Of a stretch of 64,000 bases of DNA, positions 1-14,118 are shown piece by piece. The translations under genes and the position numbers were made by a program. The DNA comes from Artemisia argyi. Taxonomy: Eukaryota; Streptophyta; Magnoliopsida; Asterales; Asteraceae. Position 1 is the stretch's first letter; every line of letters starts with the position of its first letter. The notes under the pieces were generated by a model. That model saw only the letters and a list, made by a program, of their open reading frames with translations, had not been told where the DNA came from and searched no databases. The DNA is taken from positions 202,417,322-202,481,321 of the forward strand of contig CM060680.1 of assembly GCA_030686995.1 (NCBI GenBank). Reading direction: 5' to 3'.

Positions 1-395
1 GACGAAAATGTAAAAAACGGACAAAATGATAAAAAAAAACTGACGAAAACGTAAAAAATGGTCAAAACGCAAAAAAAAAAGGATGAAAATGTAAAATAAT
101 GGATGAAAACATAAAAAAAACAGACTAAAACATAAAAAAATCGGACGAAAACGTAAAAAATGGATGAAAACGTAAAAGAGAGGACGAAAACATTAAAAAC
201 GGACAATAACGTTATAAAATCAGACGAAAACGTAAATAACAGATGAAAACGTAGAAAAAGAGATGAAAACGTCAAAAAAAACAGACGAAAACGTTAAAAA
301 ATGGTCGAAAACGTAAAAAATGTACCAAAACATAAAAAACGGACGAAAACGTACAAAATCATACAAAACGGATCATAACGTATAAAACGGACGGA
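1..395. repeat. AT-rich minisatellite, ~19-bp unit
   Basis: About twenty imperfect head-to-tail copies of a unit close to GGACGAAAACGTAAAAAA run from the window edge to about 395, with unit length drifting between about 15 and 21 bp through A-run length changes. The array probably continues to the left of the window. No open reading frame uses it. Function unknown. Confidence 0.85.
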
Positions 396-744
396 AACTT
401 AACTTTGATACTCCGTATTTTAAGCGATTGCTTATTTCGCACTCAAAATTTTAATATCATTTGGCAAAAGGACTTGTATTCTCAAATCACAAAACAATAG
501 TTATTTATTTATTTATTTATTTATTTTAAATGTACCTTCAATAGCACAAAAAACAAACAGTATTCTACCATGCAGATGAAGACTTTAGATGTGCCTCGAT
601 CTTCTTCTGCAGGCATGGTTTGCAGATGAAGAGGTAAAAGCTCTGAAAAAACAAATGACACCTTAAGTATCATAATAACATTAAATAGGTTTGTTTAAAT
701 AATGTTTACCAGTCGTCAAACATGAATTTATAGCTAATAAAGAG
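396..744. other. Non-coding spacer; start of segmental duplication
   Basis: No gene is seen. From about 665 the sequence matches the stretch beginning near 42861, marking the left edge of the large duplicated segment. A short ATTT microsatellite lies at about 503-524. Confidence 0.6.
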
Positions 745-749
745 TTATT

Positions 750-917
750 TGTTGGGAACAAGAATTGAGAGAATGAATATTCTTCTTATTGATTATTAAC
801 TATGAGATTTACAAAGAGTATATATAGACAAACATTAGGGCAAAAACCATAATAGCTAACATGGGTCATGGGCCTATTATGGGTTATATGGACATCCACT
901 AATAATTATCCATAACA
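750..917 (-). repeat. 3' LTR of the copia-type element
   Basis: A 168-bp LTR with TG...CA ends on the minus strand. The tract just upstream on that strand (918-930) is the expected polypurine tract. A partial copy of the same LTR lies at about 7870-7975. Confidence 0.8.
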
Positions 918-3409
918 CTCCCTCTTGGATGTCCATATTGTTAATACGCTTAGGGAATGCTGCCTCATTAAAAACCTTGCCAGGAAAACCCAGTGGGACA
1001 AAACCATGACTAAGGACAAAAAGAGTGCAGCGCGTATTATCTCCCTCTGATGACTACATCACTTGGTATCTTGTAAATAGGTCAACGAAATCATCACTTG
1101 AATGAGAAGTGTCTTGTCCCCTTTTATGTAACGTTACTTGAATATAGCAAGGTATGCTACATTATCTTCATGCAATAGTTGCTATCTCCTTTCCAGAATT
1201 TATGTATGGTTTGATGAAGTCACCTTGATTGTTTGCTCTATCAAATGCCAGGAAAAATAGTCGCCACTTGTAACAATATATCCATGTTGAGATCGATCAT
1301 TGCAAGTTAAACATATATCCTGCATCTGCAAAACTAACTAAACTTGTTTTGACGGGTTAGTAAAATATAAACCCATATCCTTTGTACCTTGAAAATATTG
1401 AAATATTTGATTTACTGTGGTTCAATTTGATCAACTACTATTCTCGAGAATTTTAAATCATGACACGTGTTCCATGCATTCTATATTCCTTAAGGAATCT
1501 CAACAAAAATGAGCTCTTGTTTTATAATATTAGACGCATACAACTTATTTCTCATATTGCCAGACATAACATTAAATATCCTTTCTCATAACATTCATGT
1601 TTATGGATTTCACCCAATAATCATGTTTCATCATAAGAGACTTTCATAGTTCATTAGTTACTTGCGTCTTTATATTCTTTGGCCATTCATTTTACAACTA
1701 CACTTCTTGTAGATATCCAAGATCCTCACCTTGTATTTATCATGCGCATTATTATATACAGTATTATCAACGTCATTTCAGTTCTTTTCGATTCCACACT
1801 TTACTAGAAATTATATTCTATCATTTGTTGAGATCTCAAAGTTTTTTCATGTACCCGGGGTTTTCAATAACCTTTCATGTCTAGTTTTTCTTTCAGAGAC
1901 TATTATAGGGTCTTTATTACCTCGATTCGACCATCTTAATTTTATTGCTCCATTTTATCTATTCATTCGAGGACTTTTATTTGGAATCGATTCGTCTATC
2001 ACGCTGCAGACGTGCCATAGACTTACTACCAATCAATGATTTTACTGCTGGGACACACATTGTAATTGGAGCAATAGCAGTATAATATGATCTAGTCACT
2101 TTCTTTAGGTCACTAAATATGTCTGGCATTTACTATATCTCGAATGTTATTTGTCCCTTGAACTTTAAGTTCATATTCATTAATGTGAGGATCAACATCT
2201 ATATCATAATTCATTCCATATTTCTCGCTGCTCATTCTCTCCCTTTGAATGAATTATCAATTTAAATATCCCATTTTGTGTGTTGTGGTGTATTTACTAT
2301 ATATCACACAATTACAAAATCTCACATGGGAAATTTGGTTTGTGACCAAAACCATTCTAACAGGGATGATTCATTATAGATTGTTGGAAAGATGCGATTC
2401 ATATCTCATAACATGCCCCATAAACTAAAAGTTTTGTTCTCACAATATTATTGGCTTTGCAATCAACTAAAGACGTTTTATAAACATTTCAACAAAAGCA
2501 ATTCGCGTATGAACATAGGCTACTTTTATGTTCAACACTTATTCCAATAATCGCCCAATCTTGGAAGTTTTCACCACCATTCTTAATAATTTAATTTGGA
2601 AAACCGTGCTCGCATTTTATAAGCCGAGCCATTAATCACGCTAATCTTAAGTTGCGTCTTTGATGATCATTTTGACGATGCATCTATTTTATAAATCAAA
2701 ATGATCAATATGGCACATGTATAGGCCTACATACATGCCCTTTATATTTTTCCACAATTTAAGGAAGCAAGTCCTTATTTGTATTTTATGGTGATAAGTA
2801 AATAACCAACTTCCACTGAGAACAACAAAAATTTATCTTGCAAGAAACACATCATTCTTCTATATATTTCGCATCATCACTAAACCGAAATTGTCGAACC
2901 GGTTTGCCAATCAATACAAGTTGCATTATATTCTTAACACATATACATCATATATCATAACATAGTGTCCATTAAAGAATTTACATAAACAAAAATTAAT
3001 AAATAAATTATGCACGTTACTATGCTTGGCCACAAAACAATAATATGTAAAATAAAATCTATATACGTCATTCAACTATATTGCTATAAACATGTTTATA
3101 ACTCAGATCACATAACAAACTAGCTAGCCTTAAATAGGTTATGTGTTATTATAAAATTGGTATGTGTCAAGTAAAGACAGATTGAAGTCTTGAAGCATTT
3201 ATCAATTCGAAAAAAATATAATGGACACCAAAGAAATAAAATAAACAAAATAAAGCCTAATAAAACATTCATAGCCAAAAATAATAGGAATCCAAACATA
3301 ATAAAAAAAAACTAAGAAAAACACCTAAAGAAAATTCCAAACCAAACACTTAAAGAAAATTCCTAACAAAACACTGAAAGAAAAATTATTCATGGCTTGA
3401 CTCTACCAA

Positions 3410-4444
3410 TTAATCATCTGTAAGAAAATCATCAGCTTCCAAATAAGCGTCATCATCAGTATGGTCTTTAGGACCATCGGGGATATCATTTTTATTATCA
3501 TAAACAAAGTTTGACTCTATCCCGTTTCCCTTGTTCTTGATAGAATTTTGATAAAGTTCAACTAGATGCCTGGGTGTACGGCATTGCTTTGCCCAATGAC
3601 CAAAAGTGCCACAACGATAACATGAATCCGCTATTATGTTCTTTTCCTTTTCATCTCCTTCATTATTTTCCTCGTCTTGCCACTTCTTGTGACTACTTGT
3701 ACTCTTAAACTAAACATCATGTTGAACACCATGATAATTTTCTCTACCGAATCCACGTCCTTGACCATGACCATGACCACGACCATAACCTCATCTGCGT
3801 CCTTGACCGCGACCTCCACTATGATAATTATATGTTGCCACATTTGCTTCCGGGAACGGAGCAACACCAGTTGGACGCTTCTCGTGGTTTTGCATTAAAA
3901 GCTCATTATTTTGTTCGGCCACAAGCAAACATGCGATCAATTCACAATATTTTGTGAAACCTTTGGCTCGATACTGTTGTTGCAATAGTATATTAGAAGC
4001 ATGAAATGTGGAGAAAGTCTTTTCCAACATTTCAGCATCACTAATTGGGTCCCCACATAATAGCAACGTGGAAGTAATACGGTGCATGGCTGAGTTATAC
4101 TCGCTCACTATTTTGAAATCTTGTAATCTTAAGTGGGTCCACTCATAACGTGCCCTAGGCAAAATCACATTTTTCTGGTGGTCATACGTGTCCTTTAATG
4201 TGTTCCAAAGGACTAGTGGATCTTTGACAGTAAGGTATTCAGTTTTTAAATCCACATGGAGATGATGGCGTATGAACATCAATGCCTTAGCCTTTTGCAT
4301 AGTGGTTGTTACCTTTCCCACTTGGATTGTATCCCCAAGCCCATGTGCATCCAAGTATGTCTCGGCTTCCAAACCCCAAGACAAATAATTTTTTCCACTT
4401 ATGTCCAAAGCAATAATTTCTAGGTCTGCTAGCTTTGGCTCCAT
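3410..4444 (-). pseudogene. Copia-type Gag with CCHC zinc knuckle, two in-frame stops
   Basis: Gag packages the element RNA into virus-like particles. The reading frame starts at ATG 4444 (MEPKLADLEIIALDISGKNY) and has the UBN2-type gag core, including the LWNTLKDTYD stretch. It continues through a Gly/Arg-rich linker into a CCHC knuckle, CYRCGTFGHWAKQC at 3581-3622, and an acidic tail ending at TAA 3410-3412. The frame is interrupted by TGA at 3791-3793 and TAG at 3710-3712 without any shift, so it is a decayed gag of about 345 codons. No protease follows in frame. Confidence 0.8.
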
Positions 4445-4739
4445 GATAAACTATATGTTGATATTACATGTTAAATATATATAATTCAAACTCCTAATTA
4501 TTTGTCAAGAATATGATTAAAAAGAAAAACAACAAACTAAAGAAGAGAAAAAAAATACACGAAAAGAAAATAAAATAACGCAAGCAAGACAATAAATAAA
4601 ACACACATCATTTTACAATTTAATACCACAGATCTTTACTAAGCATATAAAAAGTATGATTACATATGACAAAGTTGTGACATTACCCAAATCCAATTAC
4701 CTCATAAACATATACTGTAATAAAGTACTCTATATTATA

Positions 4740-7516
4740 CTAGTTATAATACCTGTGCACGCACAAGGTTTTTAAAATTTCGTGTTGATTATGTATTATT
4801 ATCGATTAAGAAATGAACCACTTAACATGTTTCAAATTTTTTTACTTAGTGGACTAAAAATAAAAAATCATATGTATATATGTTATAATCTACCTATTAT
4901 TTTAGGAGAATGGTTTTGGATTAAAAATTATATTTTATTATTCAAGTAAAATCACATGATGATACTTGACTTGCATGACATGTTAGTGATATATGCTTTT
5001 AGTTTTGCAAACCCGTGCTATCAATTTATGATGTGTTTTGTAATTCTGGTATTTCTTTTACTTATATTTTCGTTAATATATGTAGCATATTTAGATAGCT
5101 TTGAAGATTGATTCATTTCCTTGATTATGAATAACCATCATACCATGTTTACTAATGTACCTTTTTGTTTAAAAATTTGTATTTTCATAAGTTTGTGCTA
5201 TTTACTTCTCATGTTTGATCATAAAATTACCAAATTAACATAGATGCTTACACTATAGTTTCTTTATTACATAAATAGAAACAAAAAAAAATGTAATTGG
5301 TAGAACTCAATTTAATCTTACGATTATTTATAATGTATAAGAATAATTTTTCTCTAAACCCGAACTATATAAGGAAATTATTATTACTTGTATAAGTAAA
5401 TTATAAATGCATAAAAAATGACAGAGTACATCCGCGAGTCTTTTAGGATTGTTTGAATCCTTACCGACCTTTCACTTTAATGTAACTTTCTTCACAATTG
5501 GCCTAAATCATCAAGGTAAAACACACCCATATTTTAGACCATTGGTTGACACCCATAGTATTATCAATGACGGCAAACACCTGCTAAGTTTTATTAATTC
5601 ATTCAAAGACAAATTACACTCCGAAAAGAATTCCTACCATAAAATTTCCCATATAGGCACTAAAACACATCTTTGGTACATTAACCTTCCATGACAATCA
5701 TGTGTTGATACTTAATTCTCCTCTAAAAAGCGCACACAACAAATTGCATTACACTTTAATGTGTGCGATAAGATCATAAAACTGCAAAAACCACTAACAT
5801 GTTGCATTATAGTGAGGATAACAACAAAGTTAGTCATAACATCAAATCAGAAATCTTCAGATTAGATCTAAAGGGGTGTTTGGTTATGCTTATTAAAGGT
5901 GCTTATTAGCTTATTCAATTACCATAACACAATAAGTTTATGATAAAACTATAAGCTTTTTTAAGAAGCTTAGTAAAAAACTCCTGAACTCCCTACTAAT
6001 TCTATCATAGCTTAGTGTGTTTATAGTAAAAACACAAATATCAAGTGTAGAAATTTTCAATAAAACATAAAAAAAAAAAATTACTAAAAGTTGGTATGTA
6101 TAACAAAAAAGTTAAACTATAAAAAATTTTACTAAAAACTATCAGCTAGATAAAGCATAAGCCAAAGTGCTGTTGAGGTCTATTTCGGATTCTATTCATA
6201 AGCAAAAAGGGGTTTACACATAAATCATAAGTATAGAATAATGGTTGTATCTCACATTCGTGATTACCAAGTCAATAACATTATCGCAGTATAGTAACGT
6301 AATAACCTAATTAAAAACTATATATTCTTGCTGAATAATTCTCATGTACATACTTTTAATTCCTTTACAACAACCAACTATTATTATTTATTTTTTTATT
6401 TTTTTATTATTATTTTTTTTTTGAAACATCAAGTCAATGAATAAAGTTATGTTATCACCTACGTAGTTTTTCTTTTTTTGATTTAGGAGGTGATTCTTAT
6501 CAAATAAGGATTGTGATGCGTGCATTTTTTTTATAATTTAAGGAAAACACCTTCTATATTAAAGAATGACTATCTAGCCTATGTGTTTTTGTTTGTTTGT
6601 TTGTTTTTTTTAATAATTAGCTTTGTATAACATTTTTAACTGACAGAGATGTTGAGTTTGAGGTTAATGTTGTTGTTTAACTTTAACTATTGATATCATG
6701 TTGTACAAAATGTGCGAGTTTAGTGGCACATAATAAGCGTTGATAAAGTTAGAATATGTTCCGTAAAGTTTTTAAAATATTTTTATGGATATCCATATAT
6801 AAATTTTAAGTAACAATTTCATGAGTCGTTGTTATAAGTAGAATCACGTATATTTATTTTATATCACAGTAACTCATGCTTGCCATTTGATATTTATATT
6901 CCCGTTACTAATAATTTAACCGTATTTCAAACCCGTGTACGCATAAATTAAACTTTTAAATAGTAACATGAGTCCTTATTTAAAAAAAAATATTCTAATG
7001 GATGAAAGTTTAAAACTAACATTAGTTTAAAAAATATTTAACGTATATTAAAACTAATTCGCATATTTACCAAATTTATTTTAATAGATGAAAGTCAAAA
7101 AAACTAATACTATTACTCATGTAATTTTAAACAACGTTAACTTCATAAAGTATAGTGGGTATGAAGTGTAAGGGGTTATTTGTTTATTATCTAAAGTTAT
7201 TAAAAAACATGGAGACTTATAATTTTACACTTAACCACTAAGGTTTTATTAATTATCTCCTCTTTTCTTAAGTTTTTATTTTCATAAATTTGACACATAT
7301 ATTTTTATGTGTTTTTTTTATCAATCAAATTCTCCACCAAATTTATTAAAGTTTGACCAAAATCAATTCAATTTTGACTTTTTATTGGCCAATCATATTG
7401 CTTGATTTTGCTTATGTGTCAAAATCGAGCTCTCCTATTGGTCCAATTTTTTTTTCAATGAGAAGGGTTTTGTAAAAACACTCCGAAATAATGTAATTCT
7501 TGTATTATATAAAAGA
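4740..7516 (-). mobile_element. Non-autonomous Helitron, 2.78 kb
   Basis: On the minus strand it begins TCTTTTATATAATA and ends with a GC-rich hairpin followed about 12 nt later by CTAG, the canonical Helitron ends. It sits between A (4739) and T (7517) with no target duplication. The ends and the internal stretch 6645-7500 match the shorter copy at 38394-39740. No Rep/helicase or other gene is recognised. It lies inside the leader of the LTR element. Confidence 0.75.
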
Positions 7517-8261
7517 TATGATAAATTTATGACATAATTATATAAACAAAACATTCATGAAAACAATCTTAGACAGTTAACTTTTTGTAAATCTTATCGC
7601 AATAAAACAATCTTATACAGTTATGAACACAAACTTTCAAATTGTTATACCAATGATGTTACTGGAAAAAAATATGACAAAAATCATGTTACGTTTAAAA
7701 AAAATATGACAAAAATCATGTTACGTTTTAAAAAAAAAAGTTATATAAGCTTATTAAAAATAAAAACAGTGACGTTGGTCCAATAAATATAGATCAAATC
7801 ATAAACTACGAGTATTACGTAAAATAGTTATGTTACTTTGAAAACGAACAGAGCAATTACCAAATCAGATAAAGGAATATGACAAACAAGGTGAAAACAC
7901 TATCACATAATAGCTAACATGGGTCATGAGCCTATTATGGGTTATATGAACATCCACTAATAATTATCCATAACATTATTTACTTATTTAATATATTCAT
8001 TACTCCGTATAAGTAAAATTGTTTTAGTAGGGTTAGTTGTGTATTTGTGGCTTATGAAATAAGACCAAGTGCAGTGCATCTAGATTCTCACGTGCTACGG
8101 AAGGGCAAATAAAAATATGATCATTTAAGAATGAAACACGAGCCTAGCTAAATACTGTGAACTCATAACGTGTTGATGAATTTCTACATATAAAAGATTT
8201 ATGATCGTACTCTAGTAGGTTGACTGTAAATTTTCAAAAGAGAAAATGAAAGCATAACTGC

Positions 8262-8406
8262 GACAAGTTAACCACTAAAAGGTGGCTTAGTGTCAAAAAC
8301 TTTGTGACTATCATCACTAAAGTGTGAAACGTCTTACGTTTAAATCCCAGTAAGTGCATGCTAACCTCCATAAAAAGGAAGACTTCAACCGGTTAATCAT
8401 GATTAG

Positions 8407-8444
<38 letters not shown>
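8262..8444 (+). mobile_element. tRNA-derived SINE with long poly(A)
   Basis: A box A-like stretch (GGTGGCTTAGTG near 8281) and a degenerate box B (GTTTAAATCCC, about 8339-8349) resemble an RNA polymerase III promoter. The body ends in a 38-bp A tract at 8407-8444. The paralogous segment near 43300 lacks this stretch, which supports insertion. A clean target duplication was not found. Confidence 0.65.
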
Positions 8445-8447
<3 letters not shown>

Positions 8448-9537
8448 GCGATAATTTAAATTATACATATTATAAAATTATACTATTTTTAGGTACTTTG
8501 TAAAGAGTTTAAACTCCTGTACTGCCTAAAACATACATGAATTACACATTGGCTACTATATTCTTTAGTTGGTTCAGTTCCTGAATCTGGTATGAGTTCC
8601 CTTTATGCTTTCAAGACGTCAAAGCTAGGTCCATTAAGAGCTATGACATCTAATGGATTTTAGGAACTTTAGTATAAGACCTAGCTTTTCAATAATATGT
8701 ATTACTTGTCAACATATGTTTCTTTGACTTGTTAGTCAATATATGTCGGAGATATAGCTCTTAAGAAATTTGCTCTTTAAACTAGGTAGCTTAGCTACAT
8801 TTTTTTGTATGTTTATCCAAGAAACGTATTCATACTTTTTAGCAGTAGTAATATCACAAAGAAATGACCGTTGTAATTAGTTATAGGACAGCAACACCAA
8901 TATTCAATTTTGTCGGATCTAGAAACGAGTTCTTCATGTTCTAGAGATCGCAATTCAGAATCTTTGTTTTTTATGAAAGCAATACGATGTTTTACCAATG
9001 GGAAATTAAGATGGTAATAAGAATTTTGCTTGATAGTCTTGATTTTCGTTGCATTTCTAGCCAAAATTAAATAAGAACCTTCATAGAAATTTCTATACGT
9101 GTATCAATGGCCTGACTCCAGTGGGCTTTTGGTAGTATCAAACCTTTAATGGGCTTGGAACTCGGTAACAAATCAACAATCGTAACAATGACATCTCTAT
9201 TGTTTATATTATAGACTACTGCAAGATATAATGTTTTTCACTTTTTACTGGTTATTCTAGTTCTTCATGTGAACAAATTTTGTTATAATGGTGCATATCA
9301 GCTAACTTGTTAATGGTAAGAAAACGCAAGAAACATGCATGCGAAAATAAACTATCCCACTGTTTCATTGCTTACCATTATATGGAAAGTTTGACATAAT
9401 ACTTCGAATTCTACTTCACTTTGAAAATCGAAATAACATTTATCACAATCATCTCATTTAATCATCAGTACGTTATTTATAATAAGTCGACTCTCATTGA
9501 CTATTTCTATTGGGTGTACAGTGTACTAATTCGAATA
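8445..9537. other. Non-coding spacer shared with 43.3-44.2 kb
   Basis: No credible gene is seen; short frames here have stops in the paralogous copy. It aligns with the right-hand duplicate and ends where the large Helitron inserted. Confidence 0.6.
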
Positions 9538-10319
9538 TCTCACTATCCTGGGTGAATATCTCCCAACATATATATTAGAGGAAGTTGCCAAGTCACATAT
9601 GCCACTTGGCATGAAAGAATTAAGTGGAACCCAAAAGAATGCCACCCTTTCACAATTTAATTAGCTGGCATCATACAACACGCTCCTCCCTCACTCCTCC
9701 CTTCACCTTCATTCCTGATTTTCAGCATCCCTATCAATCTCATTCATATCACCGAAAAATAACCTGCATAATTTAAAAACAAGTCTCTATTCATTATCTC
9801 AATCTCACCAAATCAAATTATTTTGATTCTTGATTCACCGATTTTTGATATGAAGGATACCACGTCGCGCAACTTAAACCTACCTTGTCCAATTTAAACT
9901 CCAAACCGTGAATATATTGTACAGCACTAATCCTCTCTTCTCGATCTCACCTGATTTTGACCATGTAATGAAGTGACTATTGTTGTTCGCAATTTTTAAC
10001 GATTTCTATCAGTATTATTATTTTAGGGATTATTATTATTTATATCTACAAAGTAACAAAAAAGGTGTAATGATTTGTTGGTTTATAATAGACTAATAGT
10101 CCACTGTAAGAAAGTATTTTTGATGAAGCGCACTTAACGTGTTTGATAAAATGTCTTAGTAAAACTGATAACATTATTTCGGATATTTCTTTCTCAATAC
10201 TACCCCTTTTTTACTCTTTATTGTTCATACAAAATCTAGGGCCAGGGCCAGGTTATGATAAAAAGCTCAGATGCGTTGCACCAACTGTAATAAATGGCAA
10301 TAGAGGTAATTTATTTGTA

Positions 10320-10602
10320 GGGAAAAATATTTTAAAAGGTATTATACTTGCCACGTATTTATCTTCTGGGTATCAAACTTTTTTTTTTCAGAATTTAATC
10401 CTTTAACTTGTAAATTTTTCATCTTTTGGGTAATCTGTCACTTGCTCGACCGGTAGCAAGTTCCACCAGTACCCAGAAGATGAATATGTGGCAAGTATAA
10501 TACTTTTTTTTTTATAATTTGCCCTACCCATCACTTCGACGACCACCGCCGCTCCGGCCACCTCAACCCACCACCCACCTTCTCCTTCCTCATCACACAA
10601 AC

Positions 10603-10648
<46 letters not shown>

Positions 10649-10936
10649 CCACCATTATTCGCCGCTGTTATTTCTTCTGGAAACCACCACCACCATCACA
10701 ACAGCCGCCGTTATTTCTACATGAAACCACCACCACTAACACAATAGCCGCCGTTATTTACTTCCTATCATGTAAATAACACGAAATAACCGTATTCCAA
10801 CACCCCACATCTCTCTCAGGCATGTAAATAACACGAAATAACCGTATTCCAACACCCCACCTCCACCATTATTCGCCGCTGTTATTCTTGAATTGCTATT
10901 AACGTAAAAATTATTGAATTGCTATTATGGTAAAAA

Positions 10937-10989
<53 letters not shown>

Positions 10990-11106
10990 GCCCTATTGGT
11001 AAATCCTTAGTTTAGTGGTGGTGGTTTCATGTAGAAATAACGGCGGCTGTTGTGATAGTGGTGGTGGTTTCCAGAAGAAATAACAGCGGCGAATAATGGT
11101 GGAGGT

Positions 11107-11151
<45 letters not shown>

Positions 11152-11423
11152 GTTTGTGTGATGAGGAAGGAGAAGGTGGGTGGTGAGTTGAGGTGGCCGG
11201 AGCGGCGGTGGTCGTCGGAGTGATAGGTAGGGCAAATTATAAAAAAAAAGTATTATACTTGCCACATATTTATCTTCTGGGTAGTGGTGACCGGTTAGCA
11301 AGGGACAGATACCCAAAAGATGAAAAATTTACAAGTTAAAGGTCTAAATTCTGAAAAAAAAAAAGTTTGATACCCAGAAGATAAATACGTGGCAAGTATA
11401 ATACCTTTTAAAATATTTTTCCC
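10320..11423. mobile_element. Foldback Mutator-like element (MULE), 9-bp TSD
   Basis: Inverted arms of roughly 430-450 bp (10320-about 10765 and about 10985-11423) begin GGGAAAAATATTTTAAAAGG and end with its complement. The flanks carry the 9-bp direct repeat TTATTTGTA (10311-10319, 11424-11432), the size typical of Mutator-like elements. The arms include long A/T homopolymers and CCACC/GGTGG-rich stretches whose proline-rich frames are not genes. A 39-bp stretch is tandemly duplicated at about 10769-10858. No transposase. Confidence 0.85.
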
Positions 11424-14118
11424 TTATTTGTATATCGAAGATTACCATATTTCATTCATTATAATCGAGCAGACTTTGCAGGTGACATGTTTTTTTTCGA
11501 GCGAGTAGGAAGCAAAAAATTATCAATGGAAAGGTAATGTTAGACATAACTAACATCACGGCGAAACATAAGGTATGTATTGACCATCTAAATGATCTTT
11601 CTACTTTTAATTATCGAGTTACTAAATACTGTTTTTATGAAAATTGAATGTACATTTACTAAACATGAGGCACGGAAGTCTTCACATAATAAATATTGAT
11701 GTTTATTGAAAGGGATAAAAGTCGACGACAAATTGTTCCCATTGTTCGATTTCCTCAAAAATTCTGGCCTTAAACATTCACACTCTATACAAATGTATGG
11801 TAGATACATGCCTTCACCTCAAATACACGTTACAGCAGCATAAGAAAGATTGGATTACGTAATGAGTGTCGGTGTCAAAAAACAAATATATAAAAAACGA
11901 TTACAATACATTGCCTACAAACTTTTGATATATGAATGTGTTTTTGTTCATTTGGCCTAGGATTTTCTTAATCTCTTATAACAGTTTTCTTTTTTGGGTA
12001 AATGGATTATACCCGATGAAGACTTATAACAATTTTCACGTTAGGCTTCATCGAGATTCTGGAACAAAATATAGAAGTGTAAAAGAACCATGCCATTGAG
12101 ACAAGATTGCCACCAATAGTTGTCTTCAACCAGAATAGGTTTCTTATGATAAACAAATCCTAAATATTTAATGGAGGCAAACAGTAGCACCTCATTTTTT
12201 GAAGACATTTCTATGCATTATTTATAAAATACAGATTTTCATGTTAATTTCTTTCATTTCTATTAGTTTTGCTAATTTAGTCTTTCATTTACTTATAGGA
12301 GACTGCAAAGCTCACTGGTGGCGGATATCTAACTATTATGTCATTGGGTCAATCATTTTAGCACTACCTACTTAGGACGAATATAAACAATAGAAATGAA
12401 AAAGAAGACTCTCATATTAAGTATCTTGATTCAATTTTACGCAGGTACATTTATATAACTTTCATTTAGTGAGTAGTCTGAAAAAAATCTAAATGTACGT
12501 CAATCTTGAATCATCATAAAATTGCGTTCAATCAACAATCAATGTAGTTGTCACTTGTCACTATTAATGTACATGGTTTGCTGCAACTAAGAACCCATTG
12601 GGTGTTGTTCTTGGGGAAATATTGAAAGTTTGTGTAGGGCTAATTACATAACAAGTAGATACTCCTAATGTATTCTGTTGGGTAATTACTCTATATTAGG
12701 CTAGAAATCCTCATGAAGTTTAAAAAAAAGAGTATCTAAGTATTAACTACCAAGCACCCTGACAACAACTAACAAAATAACACTGGTACCAACAATGAAA
12801 CACCTTTCTGGCCCATGACAACAACTTCAATGCTATTTTTCTTATGCTAACAATTTTTATTAGTTTAATACTATGTTATTAACTTTTATCATATTTTTGG
12901 TGTCTTGATTTTAGGTGTGGGTGAAGTTTGTACTTCGTAGTCACAACACTGTTGTGTACGGATAACATGCACCGGAGGACTTCACCGATGACTATAAGTG
13001 CTAGAAAAATGTTGTCATGAAATAGTACTTGAATGGTTTGGAAATTGACTGGTGTGCAGAAATGTTATGATATGAGATCCATCTATGGAGGGTAAGTGAA
13101 AGTTAAAGTCATCAATATTTCTAAACAATAATTAAAAAATAATGGATTTGGTTCTAACATTTTTTTATTGTTCTCAAACATTTTCAGACTTACTGTTGTA
13201 TTCAGAGATTTGAAAGTATAGCTGAGAAATGTAGTGCCACTTTTTCACTAGACACGCTTCCAATTATATAGGAGTGTCTTCCAGTTACATACGAAGGTGG
13301 ACTCTTTGGGATATAGCATAATTGTTGTGAATTATTCAGCAGTTACCCGAGAACATCATATGATCTTAATGCTGATCATATTTTCTCCAGAAAGGTAATC
13401 GATCTCTTTTGATCTTCCAAAGTTTCACCTTAAGCCACAACAGAAGGTTGTTTTGATTTGATACTCATTATTCAAAATCATAGAAACACTTTTAGAGAGA
13501 CAAACACAGCTCAGTAGTAAAGAGTAGTAATATAGAAGCATTATTTGATGTATAACATCATTAAATTTTTAAAGTACTAAAGTTTGTAACGGGCACATAT
13601 AAAACCGCAAGGATATTTGTTGCCAGCCCACATAATTAAGAGATACATTTTCACTTCAGGTGCAAGTTACAATCCGTGATTACAGAAGTAGATAGGAAGT
13701 TAAGGCAAGAAGGAAAATCTAGCTTTCAAAGATAGGAAGTTAAGGCAGAAGTAGATACATTTTCACTTTGGTCTGAATTTATTCAACACAATAGTAGAGT
13801 TTTTAGCCGAACCTCTTATAAATTTTTTAGGCACATAATATCTTGATATTGTACTATGGTTAATGCTTTTTGAGGTTGCATAAACAAAGCCTGGAAAAAT
13901 AGAGAATTGTTGTTGGGAGTAAAGAAAGGGTTATGGTGTGATATGCCAAAGATTAAGATGCATAAGTTGTCTCATTAAGTGTATGACATTATAGCTATTT
14001 TGTAATTTTATTTGCAATAAGCAAATACTTTTTAAGCCATGTTGATGAATAGTTGAACAATGTGCAACGTTTTTATACGTGCAACGAGAGACTTGAACAT
14101 TTCTTTTTATGATTTCAG

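Larger units (their letters stand above)
750..7975 (-). mobile_element. Copia-type gag-only LTR retrotransposon relic
   Basis: Read on the minus strand the element ends at 750-917 with a 168-bp LTR (TGTTATGG...CCCAACA), preceded by a purine tract and by the conserved pre-LTR stretch typical of Ty1-copia elements. A partial second LTR lies at about 7870-7975. Both ends are flanked by TTATT (745-749 and 7976-7980), a 5-bp target duplication, and the paralogous site near 42930 is empty. Only a gag gene is recognised (3410-4444). The roughly 2.4 kb between gag and the 3' LTR shows no intact pol, so the element looks non-autonomous. The upstream LTR has lost its inner part and no primer binding site is seen. 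A Helitron at 4740-7516 splits the leader. Confidence 0.8.

Noticed and set aside
1731..2039. 102-codon open frame in the LTR element
   Set aside because: On the opposite strand to the element and without any recognised motif.
5449..5694. 81-codon open frame
   Set aside because: Lies in the non-coding body of a Helitron and is absent from the shorter copy.
10519..11316. Proline-rich open frames with poly-lysine stretches on both strands
   Set aside because: They are translations of the two inverted arms of the MULE and its A/T homopolymers, not genes.
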